From: Bradyrhizobium sp. WSM1417
GTDB taxonomy: Bacteria; Pseudomonadota; Alphaproteobacteria; Rhizobiales; Xanthobacteraceae
DNA: 64,000 nucleotides
Direction: 5' to 3'
NCBI RefSeq assembly: GCF_000515415.1
Contig: NZ_KI911783.1
Span: forward strand, 3,710,392-3,774,391
Shown: piece after piece, positions 52,715 through 60,876 of the stretch
How positions within the stretch are numbered: position 1 is the first letter of the stretch
Layout: each line of letters starts with the position of its first letter
Program-made: the position numbers and the translations under genes
The notes under the pieces: model-generated
The model's database searches: none
What the model saw: the letters and a program-made list of their open reading frames with translations, nothing else
Told to the model about the DNA's origin: nothing

Positions 52715-54693
52715 TTGCGGAGTCAGGACATTACGCGCTGGTGCTGGCGCTCGGACTGGCACTGATCCAGTCCATCGTGCCCCTGATCGGCGCGCGGCTG
52801 CGCGATGATGCGCTGATGAATGTGGCGCGCTCCACTGCGCTGGCGCAGCTCTTGTTCGTCGGTGCGTCGTTCATCGCGTTGGTGATGCTGCACGTAGAGT
52901 CAGATTTCTCCGTCGTCAACGTCTACGAGAATTCCCACTCCATGAAGCCGCTGCTCTACAAGATCACCGGGGTGTGGGGAAACCATGAAGGCTCGATGCT
53001 CTTGTGGGTGTCGATCCTCGCGCTGTTCGGCGGATTGGTCGCGGCCTTCGGCAACAATCTGCCGCTGTCGCTGCGCGCGCATGTGCTGGCCGTACAGGCG
53101 TGGATCGCCAGCGCCTTCTATCTCTTCATCCTGGTGACGTCCAATCCGTTCCTGCGCATCGCCAACCCGCCGATCGAGGGACGCGATCTCAATCCGGTGC
53201 TGCAGGACATCGGTCTCGCCGTGCATCCGCCAATGCTCTATCTCGGCTATGTCGGCTTCTCGATCTCGTTCTCCTTCGCGATCGCGGCGTTGCTGGAGGG
53301 GCGAATCGATGCCGCATGGGCGCGCTGGGTGCGGCCGTGGACGCTGGTCGCCTGGATCTTCCTGACCCTCGGTATCGCCATGGGGTCGTACTGGGCCTAT
53401 TACGAACTGGGTTGGGGCGGCTGGTGGTTCTGGGACCCGGTCGAGAACGCTTCGCTGATGCCGTGGCTTGCCGGCACCGCGCTGCTGCATTCGGCCCTGG
53501 TAATGGAGAAGCGCAACGCGCTGAAGGTCTGGACCATCCTCTTGTCGATCCTGACCTTCTCGCTGTCGCTGCTCGGCACCTTCCTGGTGCGCTCGGGGGT
53601 CATCACCTCGGTGCATGCCTTCGCGACCGATCCAACCCGCGGCGTGTTCATTCTCCTGATTCTCTGCCTGTTCATCGGGGGCAGCCTGTCGCTGTTCGCG
53701 GGGCGCGCGACCTCGTTGAAGCAAGGCGGCCTGTTTGCGCCGATCTCGCGCGAGGGTGCGCTGGTGCTGAACAATTTGCTGCTCACGGTCGCCTGTGCGG
53801 TGGTGCTGTTCGGCACGCTCTATCCGCTGGCGATGGAGATGCTCGCCGATTTCAAGATGTCGGTCGGTGCTCCCTTCTACAATCTCACCTTTGCTCCGCT
53901 GTTCACGCTGCTGCTGCTCGCCGTGCCGTTCGGGCCGTTACTGGCATGGAAGCGGGGCGATCTGCTCGGCGTGACGCAACGCCTGCTGGCGGCTGGCGTT
54001 GCCGGGCTTGTCGTCGCCGCTATGGTCGGGGGCTGGGCGCGCGGTGGCAGCGCGCTGGCGCCGCTCGCGATCGGGCTTGGCGTCTTCGTGATCGCCGGTG
54101 CCGTCACTGACATCGTCGAGCGCACCGGCCTCGTGCGGCTACCGTTCGCAACGGCGCTGCACCGGGCCCGCGGCCTGCCGCGCTCCGCCTGGGGCTCCGC
54201 GTTTGCGCATGCCGGCCTCGGCATCGCCCTGATCGGGATCGTCTGCGAGACCACCTGGAACAGCGAATATATCGCGACGATGAAGCAGAACGACGTCGCC
54301 CATGTCGCCGGCTATGACGTCAAGCTGGACGGCCTGTTTCAGCGCCAAGGGCCAAACTTCCACGAGATGATCGCCGAATTCAACGTCAGCAGTGACGGCG
54401 AGAAGCTCAGCGTGATGACGCCGTCCAAGCGCAGCTTCACCACTCGCGGCTCATCGACCACCGAGGCCGCCCTGCTGACGCGCGGCGCCAGCCAGCTCTA
54501 CGTCTCGCTCGGCGACGCCACTGCCGAGGGCGCCATTGCCGTGCGCATCTATCACAAGCCGCTGGTGCTGCTGATCTGGTGGGGACCGGTGCTGATGGCG
54601 TTCGGCGGCGTGCTGTCGCTGTCGGACCGGCGCCTCCGGGTGGGCGCGCCGAAACCGGCGCGGGCCAAGCAGCGCCTGCAGCCGGCGGAGTGA
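52711..54693 (+). CDS. ccmF: Haem lyase subunit CcmF (CycK)
   Basis: The product is 660 aa, GTG start inside the ccmE stop. It is highly polytopic with the tryptophan-rich WWD haem-handling motif [20 protein letters not shown] and conserved His residues in periplasmic loops ([30 protein letters not shown]). The N-terminal half and C-terminal [17 protein letters not shown] match CcmF/NrfE. CcmF transfers haem from CcmE to apocytochromes with CcmH. ccmG, which often follows ccmF, is absent here; in Bradyrhizobium it is known to lie in a separate cluster. Confidence 0.97.
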   Translation: MIAESGHYALVLALGLALIQSIVPLIGARLRDDALMNVARSTALAQLLFVGASFIALVMLHVESDFSVVNVYENSHSMKPLLYKITGVWGNHEGSMLLWVSILALFGGLVAAFGNNLPLSLRAHVLAVQAWIASAFYLFILVTSNPFLRIANPPIEGRDLNPVLQDIGLAVHPPMLYLGYVGFSISFSFAIAALLEGRIDAAWARWVRPWTLVAWIFLTLGIAMGSYWAYYELGWGGWWFWDPVENASLMPWLAGTALLHSALVMEKRNALKVWTILLSILTFSLSLLGTFLVRSGVITSVHAFATDPTRGVFILLILCLFIGGSLSLFAGRATSLKQGGLFAPISREGALVLNNLLLTVACAVVLFGTLYPLAMEMLADFKMSVGAPFYNLTFAPLFTLLLLAVPFGPLLAWKRGDLLGVTQRLLAAGVAGLVVAAMVGGWARGGSALAPLAIGLGVFVIAGAVTDIVERTGLVRLPFATALHRARGLPRSAWGSAFAHAGLGIALIGIVCETTWNSEYIATMKQNDVAHVAGYDVKLDGLFQRQGPNFHEMIAEFNVSSDGEKLSVMTPSKRSFTTRGSSTTEAALLTRGASQLYVSLGDATAEGAIAVRIYHKPLVLLIWWGPVLMAFGGVLSLSDRRLRVGAPKPARAKQRLQPAE

Positions 54694-54697
54694 TCCA

Positions 54698-55177
54698 ATG
54701 CGTCGGATGATGGCCGCGTTCGTCGCGCTGATGCTGCTGGCCTTGCCCGCGGCGCATGCCGTGCAGCCCGACGAGATCATGTCGGATTCGGTGAAGGAGT
54801 CGCGTGCACGCGACTTGTCGCGCGAGCTGCGCTGCATGGTCTGCCAGAACCAGTCGATCGACGATTCCGATGCGCCGCTGGCGCGCGATTTGCGGCTCCT
54901 GGTGCGCGAGCGTATCGCGGCCGGCGACAGCAATTCGCAAGTGCTCGATTTCCTGGTCGCGCGCTACGGCGAGTTCGTGCTGCTCAAGCCGCGCTTCGAG
55001 CGCCAGAACATGCTGCTGTGGCTGCTCGCGCCGCTGCTGCTGCTTGGCGGCGGCCTGGCGCTATGGCTGCAAATCCGCCGGCGCTCGCGAAATGGTGCAG
55101 ATCTACCGGCTCCGCCGCTCACGCCCGACGAGGAAGCGCGGCTCGCCGCATTGATGGCGGATGAAGCCAAGTCTTAA
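54698..55177 (+). CDS. ccmH: Apocytochrome thioreductase CcmH (CycL)
   Basis: The product is 159 aa. A signal peptide (MRRMMAAFVALMLLALPAAHAV) precedes the three-helix domain with redox motif LRCMVCQNQ (Cys46, Cys49) and DLRLLVRERIAAGDSNSQVLDFLVARYGEFVLL. One C-terminal membrane helix (LLWLLAPLLLLGGGLALWLQIR) follows, and the short tail ends in LAALMADEAKS. It keeps the CXXCH cysteines of apocytochromes reduced for haem ligation. It starts 4 bp after ccmF and ends the maturation cluster. Confidence 0.96.
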   Translation: MRRMMAAFVALMLLALPAAHAVQPDEIMSDSVKESRARDLSRELRCMVCQNQSIDDSDAPLARDLRLLVRERIAAGDSNSQVLDFLVARYGEFVLLKPRFERQNMLLWLLAPLLLLGGGLALWLQIRRRSRNGADLPAPPLTPDEEARLAALMADEAKS

Positions 55178-55319
55178 GCTGCTTCAAGCCTTTGGCTAAT
55201 TCAAATTGTCCTGGTTACGCAATGATACGTAGCTGCTTGCCACAGCATGTTTCATGCTCTGTTGACCTTTGTCTGAAAGCTTGTCGCGAGATTCGATTCC
55301 AGACTTTGAGTCCTCAATT

Positions 55320-56663
55320 ATGTTCGCGAACAGCAATCTGACGATCCGCTTCCTGGTCGGCGCCGTCGTCGCTGCATTATTGTTCCTGCTGGGCATCGGA
55401 GGCGGCACTGGCTTCGGCGCGGTGCTCTATCTCAACAACGAGATCACCAGCCTGTCGTCGGACTTCGCCGCGCTGAGTGGTCCCGCGCACGACCACGCGA
55501 TGCAGATTTACCAGCAGGCGCAGACCGCGTTCTCCTATTTTCTCGTCGCTTGCGGCGTGATTGCCGTTGTCGCCATCGCAATCTGCCTCATCACCTGGTT
55601 TGCCGTGCGCAACGGCATCCTGAATCCGCTGGCGGCGATCGTTCATGCCATGCGCGAGGTCGCCGACCAGAAGTTCGAGACGTCGGTTCCGGGTCTCGGC
55701 GGCACCAACGAGATCGGCCTGCTCGCCGGTGCATTGGAGGTGTTCAAGACCAATGGTGTGGAGCGGCGCCGCCTCGCCGAGCAGCAGCTCCACGAAGCGC
55801 AGCACCAGGCCGAGCGATCGAAATTCCTGGACGCGCGGATCAAGCGCTTCAACGATCTCGTCGCCAGCGTCGTGGACAGCGTGGCATCGTCGGCCGTGCA
55901 TCTCGAGAGCAACGCCGAGACGTTGTCGCGGACGGCCAACGACACCAGCACCAAGGCCAATGCCGTGGCAAGCGCGGCGAGCCAGGCCAGCGGCAGCGTG
56001 CAGACGGTCGCGGGCTCGGCGGAGGAGATGACGAGTTCGATCGGCACGATCAGCCGCCGCGTCACGGACGCGACCCAGCGCGCCGAGGGCGCGGCGACGC
56101 AGGTCGAGAAGAGCCGCGACACCATCCACACGCTGTCGGATGCTGCCGAAAAGATCGGCGAGGTCGTGCAGCTGGTGCAGGCGATCGCGTCACAGACCAA
56201 TTTGCTCGCGCTCAACGCCACCATCGAGGCGGCACGGGCTGGCGAAGCCGGCAAAGGATTTGCCGTGGTCGCCTCCGAGGTGAAGAATCTAGCGCACCAG
56301 ACCAGCAAGGCGACGGAGGAGATCACGTCCCACGTCGCCAGCATCCAGGACATCACCGCACAGACGCGCGGCGCGATTGACGGCGTCTCGCAGACCTTGT
56401 CGGAAATCTCGTCCATCATGTCCGGCATCGAGATCGACACCGCCCAGCAGCGCACCGCCACGCAGGAGATCACGCGTAGCGCCCAGGACGCCGCGCGCGG
56501 CACGCTCGACGTCTCCAATCACATCGTCCAGATCACCTCGACGTCCGCCGAGACCGGCCGAATGGCCGCCGAGGCGCGGGATTCCGCGGTCGATCTGTCG
56601 CAGCAGGCCGAGACTTTGAAACGCGAGGTCGACGAATTCATCGTCAGTGTGAGGGCGAGCTGA
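55320..56663 (+). CDS. Methyl-accepting chemotaxis protein with minimal periplasmic part
   Basis: The product is about 447 aa. TM1 (about 11-38) and TM2 (about 72-96) are separated by only some 33 residues, so there is almost no periplasmic ligand domain. A HAMP-like stretch ([21 protein letters not shown]) leads to the MA signalling helices with the hairpin tip [47 protein letters not shown]. It may sense membrane or energy state rather than a periplasmic ligand. TTG at 55269 is an alternative start. It sits between ccmH and degP without obvious coupling. Confidence 0.93.
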   Translation: MFANSNLTIRFLVGAVVAALLFLLGIGGGTGFGAVLYLNNEITSLSSDFAALSGPAHDHAMQIYQQAQTAFSYFLVACGVIAVVAIAICLITWFAVRNGILNPLAAIVHAMREVADQKFETSVPGLGGTNEIGLLAGALEVFKTNGVERRRLAEQQLHEAQHQAERSKFLDARIKRFNDLVASVVDSVASSAVHLESNAETLSRTANDTSTKANAVASAASQASGSVQTVAGSAEEMTSSIGTISRRVTDATQRAEGAATQVEKSRDTIHTLSDAAEKIGEVVQLVQAIASQTNLLALNATIEAARAGEAGKGFAVVASEVKNLAHQTSKATEEITSHVASIQDITAQTRGAIDGVSQTLSEISSIMSGIEIDTAQQRTATQEITRSAQDAARGTLDVSNHIVQITSTSAETGRMAAEARDSAVDLSQQAETLKREVDEFIVSVRAS

Positions 56664-56884
56664 GAGCCTTGAAAAGGGCCTGTCCGCGCCACCGCCGGAA
56701 CCAGATTAAGTTCCTGTAAGACCAGGACTTTCGAGCTGCGATAAACTGCCGCATCCGCATCCGCGTTCATTACAAAAGTTTAACCCCGCCGCCAGCGCAC
56801 GGTAAGGCGGCAGCCCCCATCTTCAGGTCCGTAAGGTGCCGCCGTCAGGTACCAAATGGATTTCAAGGCCCTGGAGATCTCTGC

Positions 56885-58468
56885 ATGACCGACCGTTCCG
56901 ACCTCTCGAAACTCCCGTCCTACCAGCAGCCCCGCCGGTCCGTTTTCTCGGCCCGCAAGATCGCGCTGATGGCATCGGTCGTCGCCGGCCTCGGCGCCGC
57001 CGTCTACGGCTTCGGCCCGTCGACCTCGCCGGCCGACCTGTTCTCGAGCCCGGCGCATGCACAGGTCAACAACGAGGTCCGCAAGGTTGAACGCCCGATC
57101 GGCTTTGCCGACATTGTCGAGCGCGTGAAACCGTCGGTGATCTCGGTGAAGGTCAACATGAAGGAGAAGACCGCGAGCAACGATAGCGGCGACGATGAGT
57201 CGTCGCCGTTCCAGCCGGGCTCGCCAATGGAGCGGTTCTTCCGCCGCTTCGGCGGTCCGGATGGCATCCCGGGCCTGAAGGGTGGTGGAGGTCGTGGCCG
57301 CGTCGTGCAGGGCCAGGGCTCCGGCTTCTTCATCTCTGCTGATGGCTTTGCCGTGACCAACAACCACGTGGTCGACGGCGCCGACAAGGTCGAGGTCACG
57401 ACCGACGACGGCAAGACCTACACCGCCAAGGTGATCGGCACCGACCAGCGCACCGACCTCGCCTTGATCAAGGTCGAGGGCAGCTCGAGCTTCCCGTTCG
57501 CGAAGCTTGCCGACGGCAAGCCGCGGATCGGCGACTGGGTGCTCGCGGTCGGCAATCCGTTCGGGCTGGGCGGCACCGTGACCGCGGGCATCGTCTCGGC
57601 CAGCGGCCGCGACATCGGCAACGGCCCCTACGACGATTTCATCCAGATCGACGCGCCCGTGAACAAGGGCAATTCCGGCGGTCCGGCCTTCGACACCAAC
57701 GGTGAGGTGATGGGCGTCAACACCGCGATCTACTCGCCTTCCGGCGGCAGCGTCGGCATCGCGTTCTCGATTCCTGCGAGCACCGTGAAGAGCGTGGTGG
57801 CGCAGCTCAAGGACAAGGGCTCGGTCAGCCGCGGCTGGATCGGCGTGCAGATTCAGCCGGTGACATCCGACATCGCCGACAGCCTTGGCATGAAGAAGGC
57901 CGAAGGCGCGCTGGTTGCCGAGCCGCAGGCGAATGGTCCGGCGGCCAAGGCCGGCATCGAGTCCGGTGACGTGATCACGTCGGTTAACGGCGAATCGGTC
58001 AAGGACGCGCGCGAGCTCGCCCGTACTATTGGCGGCTTGGCGCCTGGCGCGACCGTGAAGCTCAACGTGCTGCACAAGGGCCAGGACAAGGTGGTGAACC
58101 TCACCCTCGGCCAGCTGCCGAACACGATGGAGGCCAAGGCCGACATCGACAAGGACAGCGGCAAGGGCGCGAGCCGCGGCACCGACGTGCCCAAGCTCGG
58201 CATGACCGTGGCGCCCGCCGATTCCGTGGCCGGTGCCGGCAAGGAAGGCGTCGTGATCACCGAAGTCGATCCGAAGAGCGCTGCGGCCGAACGCGGCTTC
58301 AAGGAAGGCGACGTGATTCTCGAAGTCGGCGGCAAGAGCGTAAGCACCGCCGGCGAAGTCCGCGACGCCATCAACACGGCGCGGACCGACAACAAGAACA
58401 GCGTCCTGATGCGGGTGAAGAGCGGCGGCCAGTCGCGCTTCGTCGCCGTGCCCATCGCCAAGGGTTGA
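56885..58468 (+). CDS. degP: Periplasmic serine protease of the Do/DegP family
   Basis: The product is 527 aa. A membrane/signal segment (about 24-48, IALMASVVAGLGAAVYGFG) precedes the trypsin-like domain with catalytic His161 (TNNHVVDGAD), Asp191 (RTDLALIKV) and Ser264 (GNSGGPAF). Two PDZ domains follow (SRGWIGVQIQPVTSDIADSL...; about residues 320-410 and 430-520). Gly/Arg-rich GGGGRGRVV lies before the protease domain. It degrades or refolds misfolded envelope proteins. It is followed by a strong terminator (58619-58657). Its place between cyc genes and a two-component pair is conserved in Bradyrhizobium to my knowledge. Confidence 0.95.
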   Translation: MTDRSDLSKLPSYQQPRRSVFSARKIALMASVVAGLGAAVYGFGPSTSPADLFSSPAHAQVNNEVRKVERPIGFADIVERVKPSVISVKVNMKEKTASNDSGDDESSPFQPGSPMERFFRRFGGPDGIPGLKGGGGRGRVVQGQGSGFFISADGFAVTNNHVVDGADKVEVTTDDGKTYTAKVIGTDQRTDLALIKVEGSSSFPFAKLADGKPRIGDWVLAVGNPFGLGGTVTAGIVSASGRDIGNGPYDDFIQIDAPVNKGNSGGPAFDTNGEVMGVNTAIYSPSGGSVGIAFSIPASTVKSVVAQLKDKGSVSRGWIGVQIQPVTSDIADSLGMKKAEGALVAEPQANGPAAKAGIESGDVITSVNGESVKDARELARTIGGLAPGATVKLNVLHKGQDKVVNLTLGQLPNTMEAKADIDKDSGKGASRGTDVPKLGMTVAPADSVAGAGKEGVVITEVDPKSAAAERGFKEGDVILEVGGKSVSTAGEVRDAINTARTDNKNSVLMRVKSGGQSRFVAVPIAKG

Positions 58469-58618
58469 GCAAGGGCCAGGCCTCAGGAGGCCCACGAGAT
58501 GAAGGGTGTCGCCGGCATCAGTCGCCCCCGCCGACGGCGCCCTTCGGGGGAGCAGCGCAACGTTTGCTTCCCCTGGCTACCTTCCGGTGGAATACGCCCC
58601 CCTCCGTCGGAAGGCCTA

Positions 58619-58657
58619 GGGCGGTGAAGTCCCCCCAGCTTCACCGCCCGCCTTTTT
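58619..58657 (+). terminator. Intrinsic terminator after degP
   Basis: GGGCGGTGAAG pairs perfectly with CTTCACCGCCC over 11 bp around a 9-nt loop and is followed within 3 bases by TTTTT. It ends degP transcription and separates degP from the response regulator gene. Confidence 0.92.
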
Positions 58658-58751
58658 CTCCATGCCAGAGTCTCTCACTCGGCTTGCATGCGATTGCCGC
58701 TCGCGCCATGTTTAGAGAAGGTTCACTCCCTTGACCGTTGCCGAACGCACG

Positions 58752-59432
58752 ATGCGCCTCCTCATCATCGAAGACGACCGCGAATCCGCCGACTACCTCG
58801 TGAAGGCGTTTCGCGAGGTCGGCCACATTGCCGACCACGCCGCCGACGGCGAGGAAGGCCTCGCCATGGCCGAGAACGGCGATTACGACGTGCTGGTGGT
58901 CGACCGCATGCTGCCCAAGCGCGACGGCCTGTCGGTGATCGGCGCGCTCCGCGACAAGGACGATTCGACGCCGGTGTTGATTCTCTCGGCGCTCGGCCAG
59001 GTCGACGACCGCATCAAGGGTCTGCGCGCCGGCGGCGACGACTATCTGCCAAAACCCTATTCCTTCGCCGAGCTATTGGCCCGGGTCGAGGTGCTGTCGC
59101 GCCGCCGCGGCGGTCCGGCCGAGGACACGCTGTACCGCGTCGGCGATCTCGAGCTCGACCGGCTCTCCCACCGCGTCGCGCGGGGCAAGGACGAGCTGAC
59201 GCTGCAGCCGCGCGAATTCCGCCTGCTCGAATATTTGATGAAGCATGCAGGCCAGGTGGTGACCCGCACCATGCTGCTGGAGAACGTGTGGGACTATCAT
59301 TTCGATCCGCAGACCAACGTGATCGACGTGCACATTTCGCGGCTGCGTTCCAAGATCGACAAGGGTTTTGAGCGGCCGCTGCTGCACACGATCCGCGGCG
59401 CGGGATACATGATCCGTGACGGCATTCGGTAA
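58752..59432 (+). CDS. OmpR-family response regulator
   Basis: The product is 226 aa from ATG at 58752; a TTG at 58731 would add seven residues. The receiver has ED at LIIEDDRES, phosphoacceptor Asp in VLVVDRMLPKRDG, Ser in ILSALGQVDDRI and Lys in DDYLPKPYSF. The C-terminal winged helix has LQPREFRLLEYLMKHAGQVVTRTMLLENVW and NVIDVHISRLRSKI. Its 3' end overlaps the kinase gene by 17 bp, so it is coupled with it. In Bradyrhizobium the pair has been called tcsR/tcsS (from memory). Targets unknown. Confidence 0.93.
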   Translation: MRLLIIEDDRESADYLVKAFREVGHIADHAADGEEGLAMAENGDYDVLVVDRMLPKRDGLSVIGALRDKDDSTPVLILSALGQVDDRIKGLRAGGDDYLPKPYSFAELLARVEVLSRRRGGPAEDTLYRVGDLELDRLSHRVARGKDELTLQPREFRLLEYLMKHAGQVVTRTMLLENVWDYHFDPQTNVIDVHISRLRSKIDKGFERPLLHTIRGAGYMIRDGIR

Positions 59433-60876
59433 ACTCGTCCGCACCACGGCATTCCGGCTGACGCTGGTCTATTTGCTGTTGTTCGCGATGTTCGCGGCCT
59501 CGCTGCTGGCCTATTTCGCCTGGAATACGCGGCGGCTGATCACCGAGGAGATCACGCAGACGGTCAATGCCGAGACGTCGGAGATCAACGAGATCTACGG
59601 CCGCCGGGGCTTGCGCGCTCTCGTGCTCGCGATCGAGTACCGCGCGCTGCGGCCGGGCGCTAACCTCTATCTGGTGACGACGCCGACGGGCCAGTCGATC
59701 GCCGGCAACGTCGGCTCGCTCGCGCCCGGCGTGATGGCGACGCGCGGCTGGTCCGAGACCGCCTACCGGCGGATCGAGGATGCCGATGATCGGGACCATC
59801 TTGCGCTCGTCCGCGTCACCGAATTGGAAAACGGCTTCCGGCTTCTGATCGGACGCGATCTGGCCGAGCGGCGACGGCTGTTCGGCATCGTGGCGAAGGC
59901 CGCGCAATGGTCGATCCTGATCGTCGTGGTGCTCGGCCTTGGCGGCGGCATCTTCGTGGCGCGCAGGGTGCTCAGGCGCATCGACGCGATGAGCGGCACC
60001 GCCCATCGCATCATGACCGGCGATCTCAGCGAACGCCTGCCGGTGGGGCGCAGCGGTGACGAGCTCGATCGCCTGGCCGAAAACCTCAACGCCATGCTGG
60101 AGCGGATCGAGGCGTTGATGGCGGGGCTGAAGGAGGTCTCCGACAACATCGCCCATGACCTCAAGACGCCGCTGACGCGCCTGCGCAACCGTGCCGAGGA
60201 GGCGCTGGCGAAATCCGGCGGCGAGGCCGACTACCGCGCCGCGCTGGAGCGGACCATCGAGGAATCCGACGGGCTGATCCGCACCTTTAACGCCCTGCTG
60301 ATGATCGCGCGCGCCGAGTCCGGGCAGGCGCGCGGCAACATGGATGATTTCGACGCGGCTGATGTCGCCAACGGCATTCACGAGCTCTACGAGCCGCTGG
60401 CCGAAGACGACGGCATGACCTTGAAGGTCAGGTGCGAGCCGACGCCGGTTCACGCCAACCGCGAATTGATCAGCCAGGCCCTCGCCAATCTTGTCGAGAA
60501 TGCGATCAAATACGGCAAGCCGGCCGCGCAGCCGGCGGGAACTGTGGTCAGCATGGAGGGCAGGCAGATCACGATCGAATCGAGGCGCGAGGGCGATCAG
60601 GTCCTGCTCAGCGTCACCGATCGCGGTCCCGGCATCCCCGAAGCCGACCGCAAGCATGTCGTGGAACGATTCGTGCGGCTGGAAGCCAGCCGCACGCTGC
60701 CTGGATCCGGCCTCGGCCTCAGTCTCGCCTCCGCGGTCGCGACATTGCATGGCGGTGAGTTGAGGCTGGGTGACGCCCAGCCCGGGCTTGTCGCCACGCT
60801 AGTGCTGCCGGCGCGCGCGGGGGCCGGCGACAGGGTTGCTCCGCCAATGCCGGATGTGCCACAGAAGGTGGCATGA
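59416..60876 (+). CDS. Sensor histidine kinase, HAMP-containing
   Basis: The product is 486 aa, GTG start within the response regulator gene. TM1 (about 13-36) and TM2 (about 165-185) enclose a periplasmic domain of about 125 residues. HAMP (RRIDAMSGTAHRIMTGDLSERLPV) is followed by H-box VSDNIAHDLKTPLTRLRNRAE, N-box NLVENAIKYGKPA, G1 VTDRGPGIPEAD and G2 LPGSGLGLSLASAV. The ATGA overlap with glnE couples the kinase to nitrogen metabolism genes at the level of transcription, though a functional link is not shown. Confidence 0.94.
   Translation: MTAFGKLVRTTAFRLTLVYLLLFAMFAASLLAYFAWNTRRLITEEITQTVNAETSEINEIYGRRGLRALVLAIEYRALRPGANLYLVTTPTGQSIAGNVGSLAPGVMATRGWSETAYRRIEDADDRDHLALVRVTELENGFRLLIGRDLAERRRLFGIVAKAAQWSILIVVVLGLGGGIFVARRVLRRIDAMSGTAHRIMTGDLSERLPVGRSGDELDRLAENLNAMLERIEALMAGLKEVSDNIAHDLKTPLTRLRNRAEEALAKSGGEADYRAALERTIEESDGLIRTFNALLMIARAESGQARGNMDDFDAADVANGIHELYEPLAEDDGMTLKVRCEPTPVHANRELISQALANLVENAIKYGKPAAQPAGTVVSMEGRQITIESRREGDQVLLSVTDRGPGIPEADRKHVVERFVRLEASRTLPGSGLGLSLASAVATLHGGELRLGDAQPGLVATLVLPARAGAGDRVAPPMPDVPQKVA

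Noticed and set aside
56696..56720. GGAAC near degP as an extracytoplasmic-function sigma site
   Set aside because: No CGTT or similar -10 element follows at the required distance.
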